Below, in pieces: positions 17,695 to 26,296 of a stretch of DNA of 64,000 nt. Both the position numbers and the translations under genes were made by a program. This DNA is from Oscillatoriaceae cyanobacterium Prado104 (GTDB lineage: Bacteria; Cyanobacteriota; Cyanobacteriia; Cyanobacteriales; Microcoleaceae), in NCBI GenBank assembly GCA_025454405.1, contig JALOON010000002.1:92505-156504 (forward strand), given 5' to 3'. The notes under the pieces were generated by a model, which saw only the letters and a list, made by a program, of their open reading frames with translations, had not been told where the DNA came from and did not search any database. Each line of letters opens with the position of its first letter. Position 1 is the stretch's first letter.

Positions 17695-19028
17695 GCAAAC
17701 AAGTAATTATTTGTGTTGATGATGAAACTACTGTTTTGAAAAGCCTGAAAGCTGAATTAAAAGATGTTTTAGGCAATACTTACCGGATTGAAATTGCAGA
17801 AGGTGGCGAGGATGCTCTAGAGTTAATTGCTGAATTAATCGAAGATGGAGACGAGATTCCCTTAATTATCTCCGACTACGTGATGCCCGATATGAAAGGA
17901 GATGAATTGTTAAGGCGGGTTCACGAAATCTCTCCCAAAACTCTGAAGGTAATGCTGACGGGACAGGCGACAATTGAAGCGGTAGGAAATGCGATCAAAC
18001 ACGCCAAACTTTACCGCTATATTGGCAAGCCTTGGGAAACCGAAGACTTGAAATTAACTGTAACCGAAGCCGTTCACAGCTACAGTCTTGACAAACAACT
18101 AGCAGAACAAAATGCCGAACTGCGCAGAGTAAATCAGAAACTAGAATTAGCCTTAGAACAGCAATCAAAATTTTCCAATGCTGCCAAACGCTTTGTGCCG
18201 AATGAATTTGTCTCGCTGCTCAACCGCGAAAGCTTAATTGATGTCGAACTCGGCGACAGCGTGGAAAAAGAAATGTCAGTCGTATTTTCTGACATTCGGG
18301 ATTTTACAAATCTTTCTGAAAACATGACGCCTGAAGACAATTTTAAGTTTATTAATTCTTATTTGAGCCGCATGGAGCCGGCAATTATTGAAAATAACGG
18401 CTTTATTGATAAATACATTGGCGATGCCATTATGGCTTTATTCGGTCACAATGCTAGCGATGCAGTGGACGCAGGCATTTCGATGTTGCGCCGTCTTGAC
18501 GATTTCAATCTGCGCCGGATTCGCGAGGGATTTGCACCGATCAAAATCGGCATCGGCATCAATACGGGTACGCTGATGCTGGGAACAGTTGGAGGCACCA
18601 CGAGGATGGACAGTACGGTAATTAGCGATGCCGTAAATTTAGCATCTCGCGTCGAAACCCTGACTAAAATTTATGGCGTGTCGATGTTAATTACGCAAAA
18701 TACTTTTGTGCAGTTAAATGTCAGTGAATCCCCGAAGTATGCGATCCGCAATATCGGCCGCGTTAAAGTCAAAGGCAAATCAGATTTGGTAACGATTCAT
18801 GAAGTATTTGATGCCGATCCGCCGGAAATTAAAGATGGTAAATTAATAACTATGCCTTTATTTTTAGAAGCTTTGTACAACTACAGCGCGGGCAAACATC
18901 AAGAAGCCGCGCAACTGTTTGCTGAATGCTTGCAGAAAAATCCGCTCGATCGCGTGGCGGAAAATTACTTAGAACGCTGTCAGGAAATTCAGTCTAGAGT
19001 AACTGAAACTAAGTTGGATTTTGATTGA
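17691..19028 (+). CDS. Response regulator with class III adenylate cyclase domain
   Basis: 445 residues. The receiver domain at 1-125 (CVDDET, SDYVMPDMKGDE, VMLTGQ, GKPWE) is complete. A coiled coil at about 130-165 leads to a class III nucleotide cyclase domain at about 195-375. Metal-binding Asp residues lie in VVFSDIRDFT and KYIGDAIMALFG, where Lys fits adenine recognition, and NLASRVE gives the transition-state Asn/Arg. The C-terminal 60 residues (FLEALYNYSAGKHQEAAQLFAECL) look like a TPR-type helical pair. It would make cAMP when phosphorylated by the upstream kinases. cAMP controls motility and respiration in several cyanobacteria. Confidence 0.92.
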   Translation: MSKQVIICVDDETTVLKSLKAELKDVLGNTYRIEIAEGGEDALELIAELIEDGDEIPLIISDYVMPDMKGDELLRRVHEISPKTLKVMLTGQATIEAVGNAIKHAKLYRYIGKPWETEDLKLTVTEAVHSYSLDKQLAEQNAELRRVNQKLELALEQQSKFSNAAKRFVPNEFVSLLNRESLIDVELGDSVEKEMSVVFSDIRDFTNLSENMTPEDNFKFINSYLSRMEPAIIENNGFIDKYIGDAIMALFGHNASDAVDAGISMLRRLDDFNLRRIREGFAPIKIGIGINTGTLMLGTVGGTTRMDSTVISDAVNLASRVETLTKIYGVSMLITQNTFVQLNVSESPKYAIRNIGRVKVKGKSDLVTIHEVFDADPPEIKDGKLITMPLFLEALYNYSAGKHQEAAQLFAECLQKNPLDRVAENYLERCQEIQSRVTETKLDFD

Positions 19029-19214
19029 TAAAATGCAGGAAGATGGGGAGAGTGGAGTATTGGGGGAATTGACTAAATAACTGTCCCAAGTAAACTTTCA
19101 ACTCTATGTCGAGTTCTTTTATAATAGCCCATTCATGCGATCGCTGATTTGAGTTGAGTGGCAAAAGTAGATCGCTTGAGTTAAAATGTAGAAGTTAAAA
19201 CTACCGAACTCGTC

Positions 19215-19256
19215 ATGCCAGCTAAAGATATTTAGCATAATGCAGTCAAGCAATAT
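19215..19256 (+). pseudogene. Remnant of the 5' end of an xisH-type gene
   Basis: Reads MPAKDI, stop, HNAVKQY. This matches the start of XisH (fdxN-element excision controlling factor, which begins MPAKD-xYH-x-AVK as I recall), with the Tyr codon changed to TAG. Nothing XisH-like continues after it. It is a short fossil and lies in a gap without other genes (19029-19304). Confidence 0.45.
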
Positions 19257-19304
19257 AGAGCCTGTACTGAAGACTCGATCGAGATAAAAAAAGCAATTTG
19301 CCCT

Positions 19305-19637
19305 ATGACACTAGCAGGTACTCCCACAAAACAGTATATCGAACAACGCAACGGAGGTTATTGGATTGAAGGAACAAGAATTTCCCTCGATTCAGTCGTT
19401 TATTCCTTCTTGAATGGAGAAGCCCCCGAAAGCATTGCTCAAAATTTTCCACTTCTTTCGCTAGAACAGGTTTATGGTGCGATCGCCTTTTATCTTGCAA
19501 ACCGAGAAATTGTAGATGCGTACTTAGAAGCAGGCGAAGCAGAATTTAAGCAATTGCAACAATCTTTGAGGGAAAAAAGTCCGCTGCTTTACCAAAAATT
19601 GATGGCTGCTAAAACGAGGAAACAAGGCAGTGTATGA
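19305..19637 (+). CDS. DUF433 family antitoxin
   Basis: 110 residues. DUF433 proteins are small helix-turn-helix proteins usually encoded before a DUF5615 PIN-like toxin. The typical core is present: YIEQRNGGYWIEGTRISLDS, VVYSFLNGEAPESIAQNFP and LSLEQVYGAIAFYLANRE. The C-terminal 30 residues are a charged helix that probably contacts the toxin. It overlaps the downstream gene by four bases (ATGA), the usual toxin-antitoxin coupling. Confidence 0.85.
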   Translation: MTLAGTPTKQYIEQRNGGYWIEGTRISLDSVVYSFLNGEAPESIAQNFPLLSLEQVYGAIAFYLANREIVDAYLEAGEAEFKQLQQSLREKSPLLYQKLMAAKTRKQGSV

Positions 19638-19957
19638 CGAAAGTTCGATTCCAAGCTGATGCAGATCTCAAGCAAACAATCATAGCTGGCGTCATCCGCA
19701 GGAAAGCAGATATAGATTTTCAATCGGCAAAAGCAGCAGGATTAGAAGGCATAAAAGATCCAGAAGTTTTAGCAATTGCAGCGCGGGATGGCAGAGTGCT
19801 TGTCACGCACGATCGAAAAACTATGCCGATCGAGTTTGCTGAATTTATCCTGTCGCAAAACAGTTCAGGAGTTCTAATTATTTCTCAAAATCTTTCGATC
19901 GGTGAGGCGATTGATGCACTAATCTTAGTCTGGGAAGCGTCTAATGCCGAGGAGTGA
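19634..19957 (+). CDS. DUF5615 PIN-like toxin
   Basis: 107 residues. DUF5615 proteins have a PIN-like (Mut7-C related) fold and are the presumed RNase toxin partners of DUF433 proteins. Conserved acidic positions appear in VRFQADADLKQTI, near IKDPEVLAIAARDGRVLVTHDRKTM, and in the SIGEAIDALILVWE helix. The family usually begins with a xDE(D/N) motif, here reading ADADL, so one acidic ligand position is atypical. The family call is firm; toxic activity is inferred. Confidence 0.82.
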   Translation: MTKVRFQADADLKQTIIAGVIRRKADIDFQSAKAAGLEGIKDPEVLAIAARDGRVLVTHDRKTMPIEFAEFILSQNSSGVLIISQNLSIGEAIDALILVWEASNAEE

Positions 19958-20053
19958 GTCGATCGGATAATGTCTGTTCCATTCTGAGGAAAGAGGTAAT
20001 TGAGCAAAGAACTGTTTTTAACTCAAAACTCAAAATTCAAAACTCAAAACTCC

Positions 20054-21382
20054 TTACCAACTGTCAACTGCTATCCAAGTTTGCACAACTTTTCCTGTTA
20101 GCTGCTGTCCCAACCAAGGCGTATTGGTCGATCGCGATTTCAAATTACATCTTTCAACATTCCAAGTCAATTGCGGGTCAAATAAAACTAGCTCGGCAGG
20201 GGCTTCTGGCTCGATCGCACTAATCTTTTGTCCGAGGCAAGCGGCCGGATTCGCACTCAAAACTCGCCACAGTTCTAAAGCCGAAATTTCGCCTGTTTCT
20301 ACCAGATTTTGCCACAGTAAAGGCAAAGCTAATTCCAAGCCGATCGCCCCTGGGGGAGCATCCGCAAATGCAACTGTTTTCTCTTCATAAGTAAAAGCAT
20401 TGTGGTCGATCGCGATCGCATCGATTACTCCATCTTTCACAGCTTGAATCAAAGCCAATCGATCGTCAAAATTTCCTAAAGGCGGTTCCAAACGCAAATT
20501 CGGATCGTAGGGAAACGCAGCAGCAAAACCTTTTTTCCCCTCAATTGCATCCTGAGAATTTCCCGCAATTGCCCCTACATCCAGCAGCAAATGCATCCAA
20601 GTAACGCTGGCACTTACCGGCAAACCCCGCGCCTTCGCATCCCGAATTAACTCGACGCTGCGGGCTGTCGAAACTCGCATGATATGTACCGCAGTTCCCC
20701 CAGATTCCACCAACTCAAGAATTGCAGCCAAAGCCGCAGTTTCCGCACTCGCCGGAATTCCCGGCAAGCCCAAGCGCACGGACACCGCACCCTCCCTCGC
20801 CGCGCCATTTCCCGCCAAAGCGCGATCGCACGGCCACAAAGCAACGGACTTGCCCAAAGGCTTGGTATACTCCAGCAAACGTCGCACCAGAGACGGATTA
20901 GACAGCGACAAACCGTCCGCAAACCCGGCGATCGTACCCCCACTCAATTCGCCCAACTCGGCCATCTGCTGCCCTTTAACGCCCTCTGTCAGCGCGCCCC
21001 AGAAATACAAGCGGGGCAGCGCCCGGGAAAAATTGCGGATAGTTTGCTGCAACAAAGCCAAACCTGCCAAATTATCGAGGGGCGGCGAGGTATCCGGCAA
21101 AACCGCCACCCGCGTAAAACCACCAGCCGCCGCAGCCAGCAGCAAAGATTCCAAGGTTTCCCGATCCTCAAAACCCGGTTCCCCGCTGTGACTGTACATA
21201 TCCACCAATCCGGGCCCCAAAATCAACCCTCGGCAATCCCGCACCTGCGCGCCTGCGGGAATCTCAGCAATTTTTGACTCAATTGCTCGGATCTTGCCTT
21301 CATTAATTAGAATATCGGCGATGCGATCGGTCTTTGAAACTGGATCGATCGCCCGTACATTTTGCAGCAATTCGCAAGTCAT
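20054..21382 (-). CDS. Dihydroorotase-like protein with degenerate metal site
   Basis: 442 residues over the full amidohydrolase-fold dihydroorotase length. The canonical DMHVHLREPG metal and substrate motif reads DMYSHSGEPG (residues 61-70), so the first His ligand and the carbamoyl-binding Arg are lost. The region of the second His (AHCED) reads LWPCDRA, and HVST reads MRVST. IDHNAF keeps only the Asp of TDHAPH. It is thus probably a non-catalytic PyrC homologue, perhaps structural or regulatory; cyanobacteria would need another active dihydroorotase. The ATG is directly preceded by a pyrimidine-rich tract in coding sense, with no Shine-Dalgarno sequence. Confidence 0.85.
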   Translation of the reverse strand: MTCELLQNVRAIDPVSKTDRIADILINEGKIRAIESKIAEIPAGAQVRDCRGLILGPGLVDMYSHSGEPGFEDRETLESLLLAAAAGGFTRVAVLPDTSPPLDNLAGLALLQQTIRNFSRALPRLYFWGALTEGVKGQQMAELGELSGGTIAGFADGLSLSNPSLVRRLLEYTKPLGKSVALWPCDRALAGNGAAREGAVSVRLGLPGIPASAETAALAAILELVESGGTAVHIMRVSTARSVELIRDAKARGLPVSASVTWMHLLLDVGAIAGNSQDAIEGKKGFAAAFPYDPNLRLEPPLGNFDDRLALIQAVKDGVIDAIAIDHNAFTYEEKTVAFADAPPGAIGLELALPLLWQNLVETGEISALELWRVLSANPAACLGQKISAIEPEAPAELVLFDPQLTWNVERCNLKSRSTNTPWLGQQLTGKVVQTWIAVDSW

Positions 21383-21383
21383 A

Positions 21384-21428
21384 AGAGGGGAGGGGGAGAG
21401 AGGGGGGGAGGGGGAGAGGGGGAGAATT
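21384..21428. repeat. Homopurine (G/A) tract at the dihydroorotase-like start
   Basis: Some 45 bases made almost only of G and A, in units such as GGGGAGGGGGAGAGAGGG, lie immediately before the start codon of the minus-strand gene; in coding sense the tract is CT-rich. Similar pyrimidine tracts abut coaD and dnaJ. Confidence 0.7.
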
Positions 21429-21464
21429 TTTTAGGGGCGTCGCTGTCGGATGTTCGAGCTGATT

Positions 21465-21604
21465 TGCAGGGACTCGATCGACTGCAATCAGATTACCATC
21501 GATCGAAACGGTTTGTAGTGCGGACTTAAGTCCGCTCTATCTTGCGGACTTAAGTCCGCACTACCAGCTAATTTTATTGCAGTAGATCGATCGGACACGA
21601 TATC
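21465..21604 (-). repeat. Family B element (degenerate left end)
   Basis: The right end CGGACACGATAT at 21592-21603 is preceded by ATTTTATTGCAGTAGATCGA, matching the complete copy at 10450-10587. The core carries GTAGTGCGGACTTAAGTCC and GCGGACTTAAGTCCGCACTAC, two strong hairpins. The left end near 21465 is weakly conserved. Confidence 0.6.
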
Positions 21605-21628
21605 AAAAATTAATTGTTTTTTGATATT

Positions 21629-21700
21629 TATCGCGGGGATGGGGCGGGTTTACGAGATAGTTTGTTTTTGTCATAGTTGGCGAACCCATCCACATACAAC
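21629..21700 (+). repeat. Family A element core (partial copy)
   Basis: GGGGATGGGGCGGGTTTACG and AGTTGGCGAACCCATCCACA are the two arms of the family A core, slightly decayed. The outer ends are not recognisable. It lies about 120 bases upstream of dnaK. Confidence 0.55.
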
Positions 21701-21822
21701 CTCAACCTAGAGTTAGGCAACCCCCCCACAGCCCTGCGGCTCGACAAGGTACAATAAATGCGATCGTACTTAACGCTTATATTGAAAAAGCTACAAACAA
21801 CGCCACAGGAGAAAACTGACGC

Positions 21823-23883
21823 ATGGGCAAAGTAGTTGGCATTGACCTCGGAACGACAAACTCTGTAGTAGCCGTCATGGAAGGTGGCAAGCCGGTTGTG
21901 ATTGCCAATTCGGAAGGGATGCGCACAACTCCCTCAGTGGTTGCTTTCACCAAGGAAGGAGAACGCCTTGTCGGAGAAATGGCCCGACGCCAAACGGTTC
22001 TTAACCCGCAAAATACGTTTTACGCCGTCAAGCGCTATATCGGACGCAAATATAACGAACTCACTCCTGAAGCGAAGCGAGTGGCTTACACCGTAGGCCG
22101 CGACGATATCGGCAATATCAAAATTAAGTGTCCCCGATTGAAAAAAAACTTCGCTCCAGAAGAAATTTCGGCGATGGTGTTGCGGAAGTTGGCCGATGAA
22201 GCCAGCCGCTATTTGGGACAAGAAGTGACGGGGGCGGTAATTACTGTTCCGGCTTATTTTAATGACTCGCAGCGTCAAGCAACGCGGGATGCGGGGCGCA
22301 TTGCGGGACTTGATGTCAAACGGATTTTAAATGAGCCGACGGCGGCTTCTTTGGCTTACGGTTTGGATAGAAAGGAAAGTCAAACTATTTTGGTTTTTGA
22401 CTTGGGCGGCGGTACTTTTGACGTGTCGATTTTAGAAGTTGGGGACGGCGTTTTTGAAGTTAAAGCTACTAGCGGCGATACTCAATTGGGCGGTAACGAT
22501 TTCGATCAGAAAATAGTTGATTGGCTGGCGGAACAATTTTTAGAAAAAGAAGGTGTCGATTTGCGCCGCAACCGCCAAGCTCTGCAGCGCTTGATGGAAG
22601 CAGCAGAAAAAGCGAAAAGAGAACTTTCGGGTGTTGGGGTTACTGAAATTAATTTGCCGTTTATTGATGCGAATGAAGACGGTCCTTTGCATTTGGAAAC
22701 ACGCTTGACTCGCGGTCAGTTTGAGGGGCTGTGCGGCGATTTGGTGCAGCGGTTGCGCCGCCCGGTAAAACAAGCTTTGGCCGATGCTGGTTTGAGTCCT
22801 TCTCGCATTGATGAAGTTGTGTTAGTTGGTGGTTCTAGCCGGATTCCTTTAGTTCAGGAAATCGTGCGCAGTTTGATCGATCGAGAGCCGAATCAAAATG
22901 TGAATCCCGATGAAGTTGTGGCGGTGGGCGCTGCAATTCAAGCCGGAATTTTGGCGGGAGACGTGCGCGATGTTTTGCTGTTGGACGTGACTCCGCTATC
23001 GCTGGGTTTGGAAACGATCGGGGGTGTCATGAAAAAACTGATTCCCCGCAATACTACCATTCCCGTGAGGCGATCGGACATTTTTTCAACTGCGGAAAAC
23101 AACCAAACTGTGGTAGAAATTCACATCCTCCAAGGCGAGCGGGAATTGGGCAAAGATAACAAGTCTTTGGGACGGTTTAAACTCAGTGGAATTCCGCCCG
23201 CACCTCGGGGAATTCCGCAGGTACAAGTAGCTTTTGATATTGATGCCAACGGGATGCTGTTGGTGACTGCTTTGGACAAAACAACCGGCAGGGAACAAAG
23301 CATTACCGTGCAAGGCGCTTCGACTTTAACTCAGGAAGAAGTGAATCAAATGATTCGCGATGCGGAACAGTATTCTCAAGCAGATAAATTGCAGCGGGAA
23401 AGAGTAGAAAAACGCAATCGCGCTGAAGCTTTAGCTTATCAAGCCGAGCGGCAGTTGCGGGAAGTTGCGCTCGATCGCGGAATGCAATTCGCTCAAAGAA
23501 GCCGCCAGCGAATCGAAAATTTAATTCGCGAATTGCGCGACAGTTTGGAACGCAACGACGAACGCGGAGTTGACCAAGCCGGATCGGATTTGCAGGATGC
23601 TCTTTACGATTTAAATCGGGAAATTGCCGCCTTTGCAATGGATGATGAAGATGATGATTTCTTTGAATCCGTAAAGCGGACTTTTACCGGAGATAATAAC
23701 AAGCGCCGCAGTGATGATAGCAGCTACTATCAAAATCCCAAACCCTACCGCCGATCGACCGTCGATCGCGCGCCCGATCGCTCCTACGATAACACATACG
23801 ATCGCCGAAATAACAGCGGGCGATCGAGCCGTCCCTATCAAAATCAAAGCGATGATTGGGATGACGATGATGATTGGCTGTAA
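21823..23883 (+). CDS. dnaK: Hsp70 chaperone DnaK (DnaK1-like)
   Basis: 686 residues. The ATPase domain is complete: [57 protein letters not shown] and [13 protein letters not shown]. The substrate-binding domain follows ([34 protein letters not shown]). The tail after about residue 600 is acidic, then Arg/Ser/Asn/Tyr-rich ([15 protein letters not shown], later [14 protein letters not shown]), and ends DDDWL instead of EEVD. Length and tail suit the cyanobacterial DnaK1-type paralogue, not the housekeeping DnaK2; that subtype is inferred. An AGGAGA stretch lies about ten bases before the ATG. A dnaJ lies downstream beyond an apparent insertion. Confidence 0.95.
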   Translation: MGKVVGIDLGTTNSVVAVMEGGKPVVIANSEGMRTTPSVVAFTKEGERLVGEMARRQTVLNPQNTFYAVKRYIGRKYNELTPEAKRVAYTVGRDDIGNIKIKCPRLKKNFAPEEISAMVLRKLADEASRYLGQEVTGAVITVPAYFNDSQRQATRDAGRIAGLDVKRILNEPTAASLAYGLDRKESQTILVFDLGGGTFDVSILEVGDGVFEVKATSGDTQLGGNDFDQKIVDWLAEQFLEKEGVDLRRNRQALQRLMEAAEKAKRELSGVGVTEINLPFIDANEDGPLHLETRLTRGQFEGLCGDLVQRLRRPVKQALADAGLSPSRIDEVVLVGGSSRIPLVQEIVRSLIDREPNQNVNPDEVVAVGAAIQAGILAGDVRDVLLLDVTPLSLGLETIGGVMKKLIPRNTTIPVRRSDIFSTAENNQTVVEIHILQGERELGKDNKSLGRFKLSGIPPAPRGIPQVQVAFDIDANGMLLVTALDKTTGREQSITVQGASTLTQEEVNQMIRDAEQYSQADKLQRERVEKRNRAEALAYQAERQLREVALDRGMQFAQRSRQRIENLIRELRDSLERNDERGVDQAGSDLQDALYDLNREIAAFAMDDEDDDFFESVKRTFTGDNNKRRSDDSSYYQNPKPYRRSTVDRAPDRSYDNTYDRRNNSGRSSRPYQNQSDDWDDDDDWL

Positions 23884-23886
23884 TTG

Positions 23887-23916
23887 AAGGAAGAAGGAAG
23901 AAGGAAGAAGGAAAAG
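23887..23916 (+). repeat. GGAAGAA heptamer repeat after dnaK
   Basis: Four or so copies of GAAGGAA/GGAAGAA start four bases after the dnaK stop codon. The complementary heptamer (TTCTTCC) is expanded at 24417-24578 on the far side of the four-helix-bundle gene, so the two arrays form a long inverted pair. Confidence 0.7.
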
Positions 23917-24053
23917 AGCTAATCTTAATTCTAAAATATTATGACAGCTCTTTTCCTGCCACTTCTCAAACCATCTGTTCCGTCCTCCATCTCGTTACAA
24001 TTATGTCAACTAGATCTGAATCACAATTACAGGTAAGGAGAACATTATGTTTT

Positions 24054-24407
24054 ATGTCTCATAGAGAACAATACATCTGGCGGCGGGGTATTTATCTTTG
24101 TCAAATTTGCTATGAATTAACCAGATATTTTCATCCATCTGAACTTTATGGTCTTACCAGTCAAATTCGCCGCGCTGCTGCCTCTGTACCAGCTAATATT
24201 GCTGAGGGATATGGACGTGTTAGCAGCAAAGAATATGTTCGATATTTACAAATAGCTCTCGGTTCTCTGCGAGAATTAGATACTCATTTAGTAATTTTTG
24301 AAAAAGTGGGGTTAGCAACACACCAACAAATATCGCCTGTGATTCAAGAAGTAGATGAAGTCACGCGACTGATTGTCAGCACAATAAATAAACTACAATC
24401 CGAATAA
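24054..24407 (+). CDS. Four-helix-bundle protein (23S rRNA intervening-sequence protein family)
   Basis: 117 residues from the ATG at 24054 (MSHREQYIWRRG). An AAGGAG stretch lies 13 bases upstream. The family signature is clear: ELTRYFHPSELYGLTSQIRR, AAASVPANIAEGYGR, and SSKEYVRYLQIALGSLRELDT. These small helical proteins were named for intervening sequences in bacterial 23S rRNA genes, but in cyanobacteria they are mostly free-standing and their role is unknown. Here it lies between dnaK and dnaJ, flanked by opposed heptamer arrays. An upstream in-frame extension to 24003 is possible but not family-like. Confidence 0.85.
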   Translation: MSHREQYIWRRGIYLCQICYELTRYFHPSELYGLTSQIRRAAASVPANIAEGYGRVSSKEYVRYLQIALGSLRELDTHLVIFEKVGLATHQQISPVIQEVDEVTRLIVSTINKLQSE

Positions 24408-24416
24408 AAAAAATCC

Positions 24417-24578
24417 CTCATCCTTCTTCCTTCTTCCTTCGGAAACCTTCTTCCCTCATCCTTCTTCCTTCTTCTCTCATCCTTCTTCCCTCATCCTTCT
24501 TCCTTCTTCTCTCATCCTTCTTCCCTCATCCTTCTTCCTTCTTCCCTCATCCTTCTTCCTTCTTCCTTCTTCCTTCTT
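24417..24578. repeat. CCTTCTT/CATCCTT heptamer array abutting dnaJ
   Basis: About 160 bases of TTCTTCC and CATCCTT heptamers with a few interruptions (one GGAAACC). The array runs directly up to the ATG of dnaJ, so dnaJ has no visible Shine-Dalgarno sequence. The long minus-strand frame over this region and dnaJ is a shadow, not a gene. Confidence 0.85.
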
Positions 24579-25685
24579 ATGCAAAATTTTCGCAATTACT
24601 ATGAAATTCTGGGAGTACCCAGAGGTGCCACAGTTCAAGAGATTAAAAAAGCTTACCGCCGATTGGCGAGGCAGTTGCACCCCGATGTAAATCCGGGGGA
24701 TAAAGCGGCTGAAGATAGATTTAAAGATATTAACGAAGCCTACGACGTGCTTTCGGATATCGACAAGCGCACTCAATACGACCAGTTTACTAAATTCTGG
24801 AAGCAAAAGGGATTTCAAGGCAAACAAGGGGTGAAAATTCCCAATTTTGGCTCTTGGGGAAACAGTAAAGCTAGCAAAAAAACAGCAGATAACGTTGATT
24901 TTAGCGATTACTCTGATTTTAATAAATTTTTCGATCAAGTCCTTGGCAGGCGTCGGGAAGTGAGGATGGCGACGCCTAACGATGCGCCGATGGATGTGCC
25001 GGAACCGTGGAGTACAGGGTCGAGGAAAACGAGTTATGTAGCTAATTCTCGCGAGGGCAGAAGGGAAAATCTCGATCGCGAAATGAGAAGAGAAGCGAGG
25101 GAAATGGACGATCGAGAAATCAGGAGGGAAGTTAGGGAAAGGGAAATTGACGATTGGGAAAATCGAGAAGTTAGAAGGGATATTGAGGCGCGCTTGACTT
25201 TGCGTTTGGAAAGGGCATATTCGGGAGGGATCGAACGAATTCGTTTGGATGACGGGCGATCGATCGAGGTAGAAATGCCTCCAGCAATGGTATCTGGCCA
25301 GCGAATTCGCTTGCGAAATCAAGGCATTGGCGGCGGTGATTTGTATTTAAAAATTACGGTTTCTCCCCATCCATTTTTTAGGTTGGAAGGCGCGGATATT
25401 TGCTGCGAATTGCCGCTGACTCCCTGCGAAGCCGTGTTGGGTGGCGATGTAGAAGTGCCGACGCTGGATGGCTTGGTAAAAATGAAATTGCCGCCGGGAG
25501 TTCCTTCGGGAAAGCGGTTGCGTTTGGCCAATAAAGGTTATCCGACAGGCAAGGGCGATCGAGGCGATCAGTTAGTAGAAATTAAGGTGATAATTCCTAA
25601 AGAAATTAGCGAGGAGGAACGGGAATTATACGAGAAGTTGCGGCAGGTTGAAACTTTTAAACCGCGTCAGGATTTGTTGGGTTAA
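24579..25685 (+). CDS. dnaJ: DnaJ-type Hsp40 co-chaperone, zinc-finger-less (type II)
   Basis: 368 residues. J-domain at about 5-72 with the HPD motif in [20 protein letters not shown] and [11 protein letters not shown]. There is no Gly/Phe-rich or CxxCxGxG zinc-finger region. Instead a highly charged stretch at about 150-205 (repeated [23 protein letters not shown] units) links to the DnaJ C-terminal beta domains ([21 protein letters not shown] and [20 protein letters not shown]). It would stimulate DnaK ATPase, most likely the DnaK encoded just upstream. The start is placed at the ATG directly after the heptamer array; the first residues [13 protein letters not shown] fit a J-domain N-terminus. 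Confidence 0.93.
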   Translation: MQNFRNYYEILGVPRGATVQEIKKAYRRLARQLHPDVNPGDKAAEDRFKDINEAYDVLSDIDKRTQYDQFTKFWKQKGFQGKQGVKIPNFGSWGNSKASKKTADNVDFSDYSDFNKFFDQVLGRRREVRMATPNDAPMDVPEPWSTGSRKTSYVANSREGRRENLDREMRREAREMDDREIRREVREREIDDWENREVRRDIEARLTLRLERAYSGGIERIRLDDGRSIEVEMPPAMVSGQRIRLRNQGIGGGDLYLKITVSPHPFFRLEGADICCELPLTPCEAVLGGDVEVPTLDGLVKMKLPPGVPSGKRLRLANKGYPTGKGDRGDQLVEIKVIIPKEISEEERELYEKLRQVETFKPRQDLLG

Positions 25686-25760
25686 TTTTGTATGGTGCGT
25701 CGCTTGGGAAATTATCGTTGCGAAGCGAAGATTTGGAAGGTAGTGCACCCGAAAGGATAA

Positions 25761-25825
25761 AGAAACCGGGTTTTTTACCGAATCTGCGGGCAAAGCGAAG
25801 AATTATCGCAAAAAACCCGGTTTCT
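25761..25825. repeat. Perfect 16-bp inverted repeat (AAACCCGGTTTCT family)
   Basis: AGAAACCGGGTTTTTT at 25761-25776 pairs perfectly with AAAAAACCCGGTTTCT at 25810-25825 across 33 bases. It lies 75 bases after dnaJ and could end that transcript in either direction. A close relative is at 55903-55968. Confidence 0.75.
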
Positions 25826-25901
25826 GGCCACCCGTGCGTAAGTCATAAAATCTTAAATCTCAAATATAGATTCGATCGCCCGTATTATAATAGTCAAGAT
25901 A

Positions 25902-26264
25902 ATGCTTAAAAGCGTACCTTACTATTCTTTTCTCATCGAACAGCTCAAAGATCCAGTATATGCAGCGGGCTACCTCGCGATATTCTTGAACGAGCAAGAA
26001 GAGGGAGATTTGGACCTGGGCATTTTCCCGTCAGCTTTGAAAGAGGTATTTGAGGCTTTGGGAGAACCAAATATGTCGCCTGATGATGCCTCATTGCATT
26101 TGGAAAAATTAGATAATTTGCTGTCAGGCGAAGGAACTGCGACAATTTATGCTTTAGCTAATTGGCTGAAGGTTTTGGGATTGAAATTAACTGTTGCGGT
26201 TGATAAAAAGGATGAGGAAAGTTCGGCTAATGCGATCGAGTTGGCGGAAGTTAGTAATGTTTAA
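25902..26264 (+). CDS. Orphan HigA-like addiction-module antidote protein
   Basis: 120 residues. The layout, with a YAAGYLAIFLNEQ helix early, then helices and LLSGEGTATIYALANWLKVLGLKLTV near residue 70-98, resembles putative addiction-module antidotes of the HigA/XRE type, where SGEGNP-x-xxTLxKVLxALGL-x-L is the classical end. The central helix-turn-helix core is less typical and is extended. No RelE/HigB-type toxin lies next to it; the leucine-rich-repeat gene follows. It is either an orphan antitoxin or a diverged regulator. Confidence 0.55.
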   Translation: MLKSVPYYSFLIEQLKDPVYAAGYLAIFLNEQEEGDLDLGIFPSALKEVFEALGEPNMSPDDASLHLEKLDNLLSGEGTATIYALANWLKVLGLKLTVAVDKKDEESSANAIELAEVSNV

Positions 26265-26296
26265 TCGAGTGAAATTAAATATTGAGTGCTGCTATT

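Noticed and set aside
20679..21277. Two plus-strand frames of 170 and 197 codons opposite the dihydroorotase-like gene
   Set aside because: High-GC antisense shadows with Arg/Gln-rich, low-complexity translation.
24417..24578. Possible CRISPR array
   Set aside because: Simple heptamers in direct succession, without regularly spaced unique spacers. No cas genes in the window.
24477..25322. Long minus-strand frame (281 codons) opposite dnaJ
   Set aside because: It is antisense to the J-domain and charged linker of dnaJ, and its end is translated heptamer repeat. No family motif; a shadow.
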